From positions 2,418,001-2,482,000 of the forward strand of contig JANATF010000005.1 in NCBI GenBank assembly GCA_029449245.1: a stretch of 64,000 nucleotides of DNA, in the 5' to 3' direction. Of the stretch, positions 1 through 12,000 are shown piece after piece. Every line of letters begins with the position of its first letter. Position 1 is the stretch's first letter. Below the pieces are notes generated by a model that searched no databases, was not told the origin of the DNA, and saw only the letters and a program-made list of their open reading frames with translations. A program made the translations under genes and the position numbers. This DNA is from Mortierella alpina. Taxonomy: Eukaryota; Mortierellomycota; Mortierellomycetes; Mortierellales; Mortierellaceae.

Positions 1-92
1 TGGGAGAGGATGGCGATGGTGGTAGTGATATTGATGGTGATGATGATGGTGGTGGTGGTGATACTGGTAGGCGTGCCCCTCCTCCTACCGGT
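1..92. repeat. GGT/GAT-rich low-complexity tract
   Basis: The first 70 bases are an imperfect microsatellite of GGT, GAT and GTG triplets, directly downstream of the stop codon of the MBF-type gene. No gene is visible. It may be 3' UTR or the end of a neighbouring coding repeat lying outside the window. Confidence 0.6.
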
Positions 93-3000
93 TTAATCGT
101 GGAGCATCGTCTCGTCCTCATTCCCCAGCGAGCTGAGCAATGGCTCCAATAGCCCATCCACCTGTTCGATCGACACATTGCAGCACAGCGCAATCAGCCG
201 CTGATACTCGTGTCGTCGCTTCCCTTGGATGCACTTGAAATGCACCATCTGGTCCACCTGCTCCTTCCGACTCTTCTGCAGCTGTGACAGTTTCAAACGC
301 AAGTCCTCGGCTTCGCCTTCCAGTTTCTCCACGGTCGACGAGTCTGCTCCTGTCACAGCCTGACCCGAGACCGTTGTCGTCGTTGTCGTCGTTGTCGTCG
401 TCGTATGACTAGATTCGAGATCGGGCCCAAGCTCTGAACCGGTCGTCAAAGTACCTTCTGTAGCCTCAATCGTCCTGTTATCCGCCATCGTCGCGTCGAC
501 ATGATCTGTGGCAGCAGTCGTCCCTGAGCCCGCGAGGTCCTTGGCGAGACGGCTCTCACCTCCGTTCTTCAACCCCTCCTCTTCTTGCTCTACCAACTCC
601 TGCAATCTAAACCTCTGTCGAACATGAATCTCCTGCTTGATCATCGTCTCCAAAACCCGGATCTGCTCTTCCGCCTGTCCTAGCGCTATAGTCTTGACCC
701 GCAGCTCATGAATAGTTCTTTGACCTGTTTGGATCTCGGTCTGGATCGATTGTAATAGGTTGCGCGCCTCCATCACATCCTGATCCTTTTCATAAATGTC
801 CTTCTCATACGACTCTGTCAGCCGTCCAAACAGATCGCTGACGGTCGGAATCACGTTCTGTGAGGTCGACGATCCGCTGCCCATGTGCTGATGCCCACCT
901 GGCAGTCGAGTGAGCGCAGAGCTGGGCCACGAATTGGCATCCTGAAGCTGCTTGTAAAGTGTGTTCGAGGAGGCCGATCCTGGCCCATGAGGGGCGCGTG
1001 GACGCCGCAGAGGGTGGCGAGGGTCCTGGATATGGCTCGGGTATCGCACACCCGTATAGTGTGCACCAGGGAGGGATCTGGCCATCGTGATCGAATTCGC
1101 CGCCCCTGCTTTGGTTCCCGTTCTTGAACCATTCCTTGCCGTGTCTTCATCAGCAGTAGCATTCACAGACGCCTTGGTCGACCGAGGGTCTTGACCCACA
1201 GTGGCAGATACACTCGTGCCTGCTTCACCACCTTGCGCTGTTGTCGTTAGAGCTGCTGTTCCTTGCTGTTCGGCCTCTTCCAGATAGTCATCGGCATTCT
1301 TTCCAGATCGATTCCGGATCTTGGCATCGGCTCCAGCGTCCATAAGCAGCTTGACCATCCTCTTACCACCCACGTTGAGCCGCGAAGCTATGGTCAGCGC
1401 CGTGTCGCCTACATGGTCCTGGACGTTGATGATGGAAGCCAACTCTGAGGGATGCTGGGCTAGTTTCTCCAGTAGACATTCCAGATAGTACCTTGCCGCA
1501 TGAATCTTGCCCCTCTCACCCGCAGTGTTGGCGACATGATGAAACACGGTCTGGTCGTCCTTGTCGATCGTGAAGATGGTCTTTTGTAGAAACTCCAAGA
1601 GCTCGGGGAACGTCTTGCGATCAAAGTTGTTGCTGAACAAGACACTTCGCATCAACGCTGTCTGCCCATCCGTGTTGACCCGGAATGTGTCCGCGCCGTT
1701 CTGAACAAGAATCTTGACCACGTCCGTCTTGGCCATGGCTGCAGCCCAATGGAGTGCAGTGTGTCCTTCGTCATCAATCACAACGTTAAAGTCCACGTCC
1801 GCTGGTGGTTCGCTCAGAATCGTTGGCATGGTGGTTGCATCCGTGACAAAATATTCCAATAGCGCGTCCGCATGAGGTCCACGCGGTGGAGTCTCCACAG
1901 GAGTCATCGCCCTCGTCGTCCCAGCCACGGTCGATGAAGCAGTCGATTTGCGATCGTCCTGATCAGATGCTGCTCTTGTGCGCGAGACCGACCGTCCACT
2001 CGCTTTGCTACGGGTACTAGGTGATACGTCCCGCCGCTCGTCCATATCATCGTCCTCGTCCTCCTCCAGCTGAGATCCTTCCATGTCCACATCTCCGTCG
2101 GCGTCGCGTTTTCGACCACCTCGTTTTCTACGCTTTTCCTGTTTTTCCTGTTTTTCCTTTCCAAGAAATAGCTCGTCACCGGGACGGGTACGTTTCTTGA
2201 GCAGAGAACCTGGAGACATGTCCCGATGAGATCGCTGACGACGACGTCTTCCTGCAGGTGACGTTGAAGTGGATGCGGATGAGAAAGACGACTGAGCCTC
2301 CCTATCGGAAAGATCGTCCGAAGAATGCTGTCGACGCGACCCTGTCGGCGAGGGAGTTCTACTATGGCGGCGGCTGTGATACGACATTATACTCATCGAG
2401 TCATCCATACTAATGTCGCTGTCTAAGGAAGTCAAATGTTCACAAGAAGAAAAAAAACCAACAGGATATCATCCGCGTCAGTCTCTCCCAGTCATGTGCC
2501 GCGGCTTTGAGGAAGTTACTTTCATTACCTTCACCATCGTCTGTAGAAGTGCTTGTGAGGTCATCGTCCGTTGCATCGTCGTTTTCCGACGCAATCAGTA
2601 CCACGCCTTCTCCATATTCGCCCGCGTTCTCGTCCGCGACTCCAACGGTCGCTCCTAGTGGTCGAGGCAATATTTGAGCGGATTCACCCTTTTTCATTCT
2701 CATCCGCTTCGCCTTTGGCGGCTCGACTGGACTAGATCCTAATGCTCGTGACTCTCGGGGTTTGCGCGGACGACTTGATGCAGCCGTGATATGTTTGGGT
2801 GCTAGCGGCGGGCTCGTCTTGGAGGCCTGGTACTCGAGGATAGGCTGAAGCAGCTCCATGACATTATACTCCCGGCAGAGTTGCAAGCCGCGCTCATAAG
2901 GAACCCATGTTCCTATGAATATGGCAATGTCGCCCAAGCAAGGCATTGACAAGATTAATTAAGATAGCTGTTCACTTTTCCCCATGACCCCCAATTCATT

Positions 3001-3968
3001 GTCAACGAGGGTTCTTATGATTTTTCACCATTAGTGATGTTCCTTTTACCTTGGTATTTTCCGTAGCCGCCTTGCACCTTTTCATGTTTGCCCTTCTGTA
3101 CCTCCCTTTCCAAGATCCGAGTCCTCTGTGGCTTGTCAAAGTCGGCGACCTTCAAAATCTGCGTTGCGTTCAGCCAGGAGTCGGACCGGCGTCTCATCAC
3201 CGCGACTTCCTTGCAGATCATTTCGTACACGGGTACACCAGAGTATGTCGCTTTGAAAATTTGACTTGGTCCAATGGGCACCATTGCACCTCCTGCGTCG
3301 GGGTAGTCCGGCGCTGCCATCACAGGTGTCATGGGTGGTCCCATCACTGTCGGCTCCTGTGTTGCACTCTGGCCTACACTCTGGCCTACACTCTGCGTCG
3401 CCGGCGCACTCGGTACGGGCAGACTGTGATTGAGCATGGTAGTACCGTGTGCGACCGGCTGAGGATCCGTTATGTCCGTTTGGGTATCAAAGTTGGAGGA
3501 CTGATGCTGAGCTGATGGTGCCGGTTGCTGCTGAAATTGCTGCTGGGAAGGCTGAGGCTGTGTGCTTTGCATCTCTGACAAGGCCATTGTTTCTGCGACC
3601 TGTTGATCAGGCTGCTGCAGCAGCTGTTGTTGCTGTTGTTGCTGTAGTTGTCTTTCTCGCTCCAACTGTTCTTGCTGTTTCTGCTGCTCCAACTGGCGCT
3701 GCTGCTGTTGCTGCCTCAAAAGTTGGAGCGACGTCGGCTTTTGATCCGTCGGCGATATTGGCGATGGCTGGATCGGAGATGGCTGATCCAAAATCGAAGC
3801 AGGTCTCACTCCAGATGTGATGATGTTCCCGAGGGGGGCAGCAGTCCCAGTTGGGTTCGAGAGTGCCGTAGTTGGGGTTGGGGTTTGACCGAGACCGACC
3901 ATGACGGGTGCAGGAGTAGTGACAGCGGAGGGTGCTAAGCTGGCGTGAGCTTGATCCTGCGGAGGAGT

Positions 3969-4004
<36 letters not shown>

Positions 4005-4418
4005 TTGCTGTTGTTGCTGCTGTTGCTGTTGTTGCTGAATTAGTTGCTGCTGGCGCTGCTGCTGCAGCAAGACAGCCGTAGGTGTTTTGAAAGGCGTCGA
4101 TACAGCCGTGGTAGAAGAGCCTCCGTACGCGATCCCTGGAGCTGTAAACGAGGCGGGCTCGGACGCCATGCTTTGAATTGGCTGTCCCGATAACGGCTGC
4201 ATTGCCGTGTGGGGGTGGTGCATTGGCATAGAATGAACAGATGGCGACGCAAGCGGTGCATGGGCACCTAGAGTGGTGTTGACGGATACATTCGGTGGTG
4301 GTGGTGCCTGCTGCTGGTATGCCTGCTGCTGTTGCAACAACTGTTGCTGCTGCTGCTGCTGTTGTTGTTGTTGTTGTTGCTGCTGGTGCTGATTCATTGC
4401 TCGCGAGTTATCGATCAC
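93..4418 (-). CDS. MBP1: MBF/SBF-type APSES transcription factor with ankyrin repeats
   Basis: Predicted DNA-binding subunit of the MBF/SBF complex that drives G1/S genes. Exons 4418-3050, 2912-2529 and 2422-93 have GT-AG ends and stay in frame, giving 1360 residues. The APSES (KilA-N type) DNA-binding domain spans about residues 385-485 ([43 protein letters not shown]) and is interrupted by intron 1 between KYQ and GTWVP. Ankyrin repeats lie near 770-970 ([30 protein letters not shown]). A coiled coil near 1110-1200 fits the usual C-terminal partner-binding region. A basic stretch ([10 protein letters not shown]) before the ankyrins could be a nuclear signal. Unusually, about 380 glutamine-rich residues precede the DNA-binding domain, which sits at the extreme N-terminus in yeast Mbp1/Swi4. 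Family call is sure; the exact start is less so. Confidence 0.93.
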
Positions 4419-4852
4419 TAATGGACGCGATCATGGGTTGTTGTGGTTAGACGCTTGCCTACCATGCATACATGCGCAGGACTGTACGAGTGCACAAGAC
4501 TACGAGGAGCGATGGCGCGTTCTCGTTGGGTGCGGGATGGGACCCTTACCTCTGCACTGATGCTAGACCGCAAAAAATGAATTGAAATACAGCGTGTGAT
4601 GAACGCGTGGGCTGAGTTGCGTTCGCGGGATGGGGGATGCAACGCGAGAATGCAAAGCAGGAGAGCGAGGAGCAAAGATGGACAAAGAAAGTGAGAGAGT
4701 GAGTAAAGGACAGGAGAGTGACAGGAGAGAAGAGAGAAAAAGATACAAGGCAAGAAAAGAGTTTCATACGAAAACGCGTTGTTGCATGTTGCAGTGACGC
4801 GTGTCCCAGCACAGTTGTCTCTACACAACTCTATTGCATTACTGTTACAACC
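4419..4852 (-). promoter_or_regulatory. MBP1 upstream region with three MCB boxes
   Basis: This gap separates the MBP1-like start from the 3' end of the upstream BAR-SH3 gene. It holds three perfect ACGCGT motifs (4603-4608, 4774-4779, 4797-4802), the MluI cell-cycle box bound by MBF, plus two ACGCGA variants (about 4424 and 4634). On the coding strand, 4640-4760 is strongly pyrimidine rich. The motif matches are direct; autoregulation by the gene product is inference. Confidence 0.6.
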
Positions 4853-7574
4853 CTATGCTCGGGCTATGCGGCTGCTATTATGCGTGTGGAAGCAGTTGTT
4901 GCACGATTCTCGCTTGAACACATTGGCTGTAAATTCCGTGCAGCTGCACTCCCTGCAAGGCCCAACATCCGTCGACTCGCCCGCCCCAGCCTGCACAAAG
5001 TAGTCCTTTGGAATGTACCCCATCCCATGTGCCCCCGGCCCTGGCCCTGGCGGTGATGACCCACTGCAGCTGGCCGCGTTAGGAGGTGATCCTGAAGGTG
5101 GTGTTGGTGCATGACTAAAGATTGCACTCTGCCTCATAGAGTCAGCGCCGATACGACGGGTCGGTGGAGGGGGTGGAGGTACCCTGGATCCTACAGGTTT
5201 GCTAATTACCGATACCGGTCGGGTAGGAGGTGGCGTGGCACGCGCCAGCACAGGTGACGATTGCAGCTGGATTCCAGCAGCAAAGCTAGTTTGGGCGTGC
5301 GGTGCTACAGAAGCAGCCGCTGCTTGTCTAATTGGCGGTGGCGGTGCCCGCTTGGCAACAGAAACTTGGGCAGCGGCTCCGGGAGCAGCTGGGGCCATGT
5401 CCTCGTACTGGATTGTTGACTCTGATGCCCGCTCATAATAGGCAGCTTCGTCCTCGTCCATATACCGAGCTGGTTCCGGCGAGTTGGATTTTACGGCTTG
5501 CTGAGGTTGCTGAGGATTAGCATTATGGGTTACCTCCTCGACATAGTTGGATGGGAACATTCCTTCGTGGCGCACTCCATGGAGATCCACCATCTCGCCT
5601 TCCCACCACCCTTCGTCAATTTCGTCGATTATGCGGACAATATCGCCTTTGCGAAGTGACAGTTCCCCCTCACCCGTGGCTTCAAAGTTGTAGAGTGCCT
5701 TGACTTGCTTTTGGTGTCGACTGCGCCCAGGTAATTCAGGTGGTGGCGCCGGTGGGCCTTGCACTGCTACACTGACGTGTTTCCGTACACCTATGCTGTT
5801 CTTCCTGACGTGTGCAGCCGTGTACGTCGTGTGCGATGCAGAGCGACCAAGTTCAAAGTCCTGTTGTTTCGGACGGTGCACGCTTGATGTAGAGGGTATG
5901 GAGTGGCCGCTGGATTGGTCGTCCGAGTGGATCGAGTGTTCCCGTTCAGACTCAAACGAACTGTCTCTGCAATTCCTCCGCTGTAGGTCTGTATACGGAG
6001 ATGTGCGCGACTCATTAGGCGGGACGATAAAAGTGCTTTCCGGGATACTCTCCAGGACCTCCACCATCCTGCGAGCAAAAGCGAGCTGGGCGTCGTAATA
6101 TGCCTTCAAGCTGCTGACATTTTCATCCTGTTGGGAAAGTGGATGAAGAGACATTATGATGGAATTAGAATACACATCCCAGCCAGTCAGTCTCAGTGCT
6201 ACCTATTGCTCTCACGTTGTTGTCAGTTCTTCGTACCTGAGATTCGTTGATGGCGCTCATGATGGCCAGGACGCACTCGCGTGTTTCCTCGTACTTTGCC
6301 TTGGACGCTTGCATCTCCTCCTCCCACTCTGGTTTCTCCTTCTTTGCCTTCTGGACCTTGGCCAACTTGGCGTCGTAGTCAAGTCGCCGCGAGCTTAGTT
6401 TTTTGTGCAGCGCCTGATACTCCTTCATCTGGGCTTGCGCCCGTTCCAGGCATTCGATATATGAGCTACTGAATCGAGCGATCTATGTCGTAGAATAAAG
6501 TTGGCGGGCAGTATTAGTCTCCGGTCCTTTGGTTATTCCAAACGGGCCACAGTCCCGCTAATGTTTTGCCGTCCGCTGTTCTTTCTTTGACAATTCAAAT
6601 GAACCCTTGAAACGCAATCAAATCCAATAATTTATCCCGAGTGTTGTCCCTGTCCCTTTGATCATTATCAAGCCTCGGCTCGCGACGTCTAGTTGCTGAT
6701 CCAAGCCCAAGTCCAGACAATTTGGAGAGGCCGTAGTTGTGTCATGTCGAATGAGTGCAGGGTATTGTAAAACGTGCGTACCAGTTCTGATTGTGCTGCC
6801 CCAATGCTTTGATGCGCGTCTCCCATTTGTAAAAGTGCCTCCCTGTAAGTTGTTCCTTCTCGGAGGGTATAGCTCTGGGCGGACATACAGACGCCGAATG
6901 ACTCAATAGCCAGCCCTTTGTGCTTGTCATCGCCTTCGACACGCTTGCCTGGTTGTGTATTTCAAAAGGGAGAACCAGCGTTAAAATGGGTTGACATTGA
7001 TTAGCAAACAGCGTTCGCATGAAAAAGAACAAGGAGAAATAAGGGTGTGATGATAACGTGCTGCAGACACCATGTACTCCAAAAAGAGATGGACCCCTTG
7101 CACCCCTGTGCATAGGAGGTAGCAGAGTGGCGAGACTTTTTGTCAAAGAGCCTCTCCAGCTTGTCTCAACAAACCGCGTGATGGGACGTTCGATCCATCC
7201 ATCATGACAATACCAACAAAAAGTACCTGTCGATAGATACTTGGCCTGTTTCGAGCATCGGCCCGCTACTTACTTATGGCTTTGAGGTATGCTTCTGAAG
7301 ACTCGTGAAGCTTTTCCAGGGCAACACGCTTGGCCTCCGTCTCGGCCTGCAGAGCATGGAAGTCTTCGTCCATGCGGGTTTTATGGGACTTGCCCATCTT
7401 TTCCCCTGTCCACTGTGCGGCAGAGCCAGCCAAAGAAAGCAGGAACAAAAGTGAGCACAAAAGTCAAGCCAACGTGTCAAGAGTGAGCGCCGAGAGCGTA
7501 GAAGGTAAAGCGTATGCATGGTGGGTCCTGGTCGTGTTTGGTACCTGTTTGAATTTGCCAATGTTCTTGATCAT
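4853..7574 (-). CDS. BAR domain-SH3 domain protein with C-terminal Cys-rich motif
   Basis: Exons 7574-7545, 7412-7274, 6948-6782, 6482-6237 and 6127-4853 join in frame to 618 residues. The first exon is only 30 nt (MIKNIGKFKQ). Residues about 1-240 form a BAR-type helical region of endophilin-like style (WTGEKMGKSHKTRMDEDFH opens exon 2), expected to bind and curve membrane. An SH3 domain lies near 335-393 (VKALYNFEATGEGELSLRKGD, WWEGE, GMFPSNYVEEV), preceded by PPAPPPELP. A proline-rich linker follows. The C-terminus has a compact motif, CRECSCTEF followed by CNNCFHTH, that looks metal-binding. Likely role is endocytosis or actin-linked membrane trafficking, similar to Mug137/endophilin-type proteins. 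The domain call is firm; the orthologue is uncertain. Confidence 0.88.
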
Positions 7575-8283
7575 GGTGGAGGGAAGTTGTTGTGTACTGT
7601 GTGCCTAAGGGAAGGCCTGTGGGGGGAGTAATGTCCTTGGTAACGATGGAATGTCAAGTTGGAGGAACGAGAGTGCGCGGGCACCGAGAGTGAATGGGCA
7701 GGTGGGTGAGCCTGAGTGTGTCCTGGTGGCAGGCGAGTGAGCGCGAGTGTGTGTCCTGGCGGCAGGCGAGTGAGGGTGGATGTGTCGTTGAGGAGGAAAG
7801 CGCGGTCGAGAGTGGTGAAGGACGGAGAGGGGACGGAAACAAAAGGTGCAAGGGGAGTTTGGTGGTACTGTGCTGACAGGCACCAGGGATATAAAAATAT
7901 ACACTGATGGGCTGACCCAGCGATGACAGCTGTTGCCTGTCATTTGTGCAACATGACACGTTCACATCCAACGGGCAGGCCTCTCTATTCATAGGCCGTC
8001 ATGGCTGGCTGGCTGTCCAGGATGTCGTTTCACCTCTCTCTACCCTCTCGTCCTACCCTCTCTCCTACCCTCTCTCCTACCCTCCTCCTGTTGCACACAT
8101 ACCCTGCAAGCACTCTGGTGAGCTAATACGCAGTACGTGGGTGCACCGTCAACACATTCACAAAGAAAGAGGCGCGTGATCACCCCTCAACCTGGCTGAC
8201 CACCACTTTTTACGGCCCATCCGAGATTCGGGAATTTTGTTCCTGTCACCTTACCCTTTCCCTTCCTTTGGACAGCAGACAAC
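7575..8283. other. Divergent intergenic region with short repeats
   Basis: This gap lies between the BAR-SH3 gene (minus) and the IF1-like gene (plus). It contains two imperfect copies of a roughly 35-nt GTGTCCTGG...GGCGAGTGAG repeat around 7718-7785 and about four copies of a CTACCCTCTCTC-type 12-mer around 8038-8090. The open frames here are low complexity and look unlike genes. Confidence 0.5.
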
Positions 8284-8531
8284 ATGGATCATCAAACCAA
8301 CCCCCTAGGAGAACGTGGAAAAGCCAGCGAGGACCTCTACATCCGCCAGCGAGTATGCTATGGCCACCGTAGCTCAAAAGCGAGATTTCATTTTTGATCG
8401 TTGCTGAAGTGGAAAACTGATCCAAATGCAATGTGGATTTGTAGGAGGCCGAGAAGGCTGCCGCTGCCGCTGCCAAGGAAAAGGCTCGGCAGGAGGCCGC
8501 GAAAGCTACAGCTGACAAGGACAAGAAGTGA
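8284..8531 (+). CDS. IF1-like mitochondrial ATPase inhibitor, short form
   Basis: Two exons, 8284-8352 and 8445-8531, give 51 residues. The text GERGKASEDLYIRQREAEKA matches the inhibitory helix of F1-ATPase inhibitor IF1 (pattern REKAxEDxYxRQRExEK), and an Ala/Lys-rich helix follows. IF1 blocks ATP hydrolysis by F1Fo-ATPase when the membrane potential falls. Unlike the second copy at 13111-13522, no mitochondrial presequence is visible. It could lie in an unrecognised upstream exon (there is a possible acceptor CAG just before the start), or this copy may act elsewhere. The splice phase is clean. Too short for most gene finders. Confidence 0.68.
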
Positions 8532-9092
8532 TCTACAGTAGTAACACTCTTGTTACAGCAGCAGCAGCGCACTTTGCATGTTGTTTTGATGGAGGTCATA
8601 ATAAAGAAAGTTGAAGGAGAATGTCGCATGACAAGTGTCCTGCTGCGCAAGATCTGAAGACTGAAATCTCTTTGCATAACGGACACCTGCAGACAAGCTT
8701 ATTTTCTTGCACGAGTATTGCATTTATCTTCCCCGTCATGGAGCTGATCCGCAGGCTGCTGCCGAAGCGCGACCGTAGGAACAGCTTTAAGCAACGACAA
8801 AGGACTTCGATGTGCGTGAATAAAGAGCAAGTTGTTGTCCAGCAAGGGCCAATTTTATAGTGGTTTGGTTGAGCTGTCTACGTCAAGGAATTCCTCGACG
8901 CAATCACAGCGCACATATTAAGGGCGCACGCCCCTCGACACTTTCTGCCATCCTCAACTTCTTCCTGCATGTGCAAACCTCATTCCCACCCACCCGTTTA
9001 TGCTTTTACCATTCGACTTAGCCCAACATATGCAGGCATAGACCGATATCTCGCACACGGACTCTCTTCCAAACCATCACGCGCAAGCCTGC
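8532..9092. other. Intergenic region
   Basis: Between two plus-strand genes. It should contain the IF1-like 3' UTR and the promoter of the acidic repeat protein. No convincing coding region, RNA gene or mobile sequence seen. Confidence 0.5.
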
Positions 9093-12000
9093 ATGCGAGT
9101 CGGTAATCTTGCACTAGCCCCTCTGCGTCGGTTGACCGGGGCGGCTCAATCTGTCCTGGGGTCCAGCCAGGTCCGTCCAGTTGCAAGATCGCTGTACACG
9201 TTTGTCGGTGTATTCCGGGGACAACGAATCGAGACCCTGAGAGAGGTCTCCAGGTATGCTGCACTGGAATGACGCACTGGAATGACGCGTGGGCGCGCTT
9301 TTGGACAACAGCAAGCTCTTTTCTAATTCACTGCTTGCTTATTTTTGTTTGTCTTATAGTGACGAGGAAGAGCACAACACACAGCCGCGACTGCTCTGGC
9401 CGGACGATGGCAACGACAGTGATGATTTCTACGACACGGACGACGAGGTCGAACATCAACAACGCATTCATGCAGGACCACCCGAGGCAGACTATGCATC
9501 AGACTCCCAGAACGACGAGAACCAATATAGTGACCAATATGCTCACAGACTAGACGAGCACGATACCCTGGCCCTTCAAGAGGACGCCGACCGCTCATCT
9601 CTTCCCTCGAATCAACAAGTATTTGGCGATGACCACCACTCTGAGGACACCCTCAGCGGAGACGAGAGCGACGACCAAGAATCGACACAGCAGGGCTACT
9701 GGCAAAACAACCAGGAGCACGATACCCAAGATGTTCAAGAGGACACCGACCGCGCTACTCGCCCGTCGAATCGACAGCTGCTCACGAACGACGACCACCA
9801 AGCCCAGAAAACTCGCAGCGAAGACGATAGCGAGAGCCAAGGATCGGCACAGCAGGGCCGTAAGCCATACAACCAGGAGCAAGGTGCCCGAGCTGTTCTA
9901 GAGGACACTAACCGCGCCCACCCGTCAAAGCAACAGTTATTCACGAACGATGATCACCAAGCTCAGAAAACTCGCAACGAAGACGATAGCGAGGACCAAG
10001 GGTCGACACAGCAGAGCCGCACACTAAACAACCAGGAGTACGATGCCCGAGCTGTTCAAGAGTACACCGACCACGCCCATCCGTCGAAGCGACAGCTGTT
10101 CACAAACGACGACCACCACTCTCAGAACACTCTCAGCGAAGACGATAGCGAGAGCCAAGGATCGGCACAGCAGGGCTGTAGGTCATACAATCAGGAGCAA
10201 GATGCCCGAGCTGTTCTAGAGGACACTAACCGCGCCCACCCGTCAAAGCAACAGCTATTCACGAACGATGATCACCACTCTCAGAACATACTCAGCGGAG
10301 ACGATACCGACGGTGGAGAATCGACACGACAAGGCTACAAGCCAACCAGCCCGGCCCAAAATACCCTGGCTATGCGAGAGAACACAGACTCTACACCGAA
10401 TCAACTGCTATTCAACTACGACGACCGCCATTCTCGGAGCACACTTCCACGAGATGATCGCGCAGCTGAAGAATCGACACAGCGAGGCTATTGGTCAGAC
10501 AGCCCAGCTTTCTATGGTGGACCTATCGAGTGGACATCAGTTGAGAGGCCGCCATTGCCTTCGCAAAATGGTAAACATCACCCTCAGGAGATCGATAGAG
10601 GGTATCGTTCAGAGACTGTCATCGTGGATATGGCGTCCTTGCCCGACGATAGCAACCGTTATTATGCAGACGAGGAATTCATGACACCAGTGACTGATCG
10701 TCCACGACGTAACCGAACGACACCCCCCATTGCCGATGACTTTGAGTCTGACGACGAGAGTGACGATGATCACACCATTGGTCATGCTGCCGGCCCATCA
10801 AATACCTCGGCTCGGAGACCTCCACAGGTCATCACACAGAAAGAATGTTACAACCCTTTCATCCATATACCAGAGCCACAAAACGCGGAAGCCGTCCACC
10901 GAGAAAGAGCTCGACGACGTGCTGAAGCGAGAGAGAACCTTGGCTATGTCATGTAAGTGCCCGGTGCCGTGTTGTGTCCTTTTTTCTACTCTAATTTACT
11001 TGAAAGTGTTGATATTGATGATGTCTTGTCTCCATCACTACCGCGATAGTCGCGGACAAAAATACCTCATCTATCCATCGCTCTACGAAGAATCGGAGGA
11101 TCCAGAACTGTACGGCTCCACAGTGCTGTGGCCATCCGAGTCAACTCGCAACGATGCTGACTTTACATTCTCCTGCCCAGCTACTCAGAATCCGGGGGTT
11201 AGTTTTAGGCGATGTGTGTGCTGATGTTGCTTTAGGCTGAAGAAATTCAAAATACGTTTGCTAACTTGGGTACCATTTCTGACTTGCTTTCTTCTAGACT
11301 TCTGAGGTGGATGAGGACGATGAGAGTGACGCTGGGATCATGCTTTTTCCAATTCCCAAGCGCTCGCAGGTCATATCAGACATATCTCAAGTGGACTCCT
11401 CAGAGGACGAGTATGATCACCATCACGAGATACGTTCTGGAGACTCCTTGGCCAGGCCATTACAGATCCGCGCACGACCATCTCGAACAATCGTTGACCT
11501 CTCGGTAGGCGACGACGAGGACGTGGCACCGACAGATGCAGTCGAGGAAGATCAATCAACCCAGAGCAGCGCTACTATTCGGGTCGCTGACGTCTGGTCG
11601 GGGTCCAACAAGCGATCGTCCGAAGATACACAACCAGAGAGGGGATCCAAGGTGTTCATTGGCCACTCCGGACAACCCTCATTTGCAGGACCGTTCGAGG
11701 CAGTAAAGGAGAGAGCGACGGTGGAGCGCAGTGGCCCGTCCCAGCCCATGTTTGAGTTTTCAGTTGGCGCAATGCCAGCACTGCCCAAAGCAGAAGAGGA
11801 GCCGAAGTGGTATAGACTATCCAAGAGCACCGTCACCACACGCGTCGATCCCAGGGAGAACCTGGCCTTTACTATACCCACTGCATTGCCCGGGCCAGCC
11901 AAGGCAACATCCGAGGACACTCCACCGGAGAAGAAATCCACGATTCTCATGGACCAGTTTAGGCGGCCTTCGCTTGCAGGACCATTCGACGCGGCGGTGG

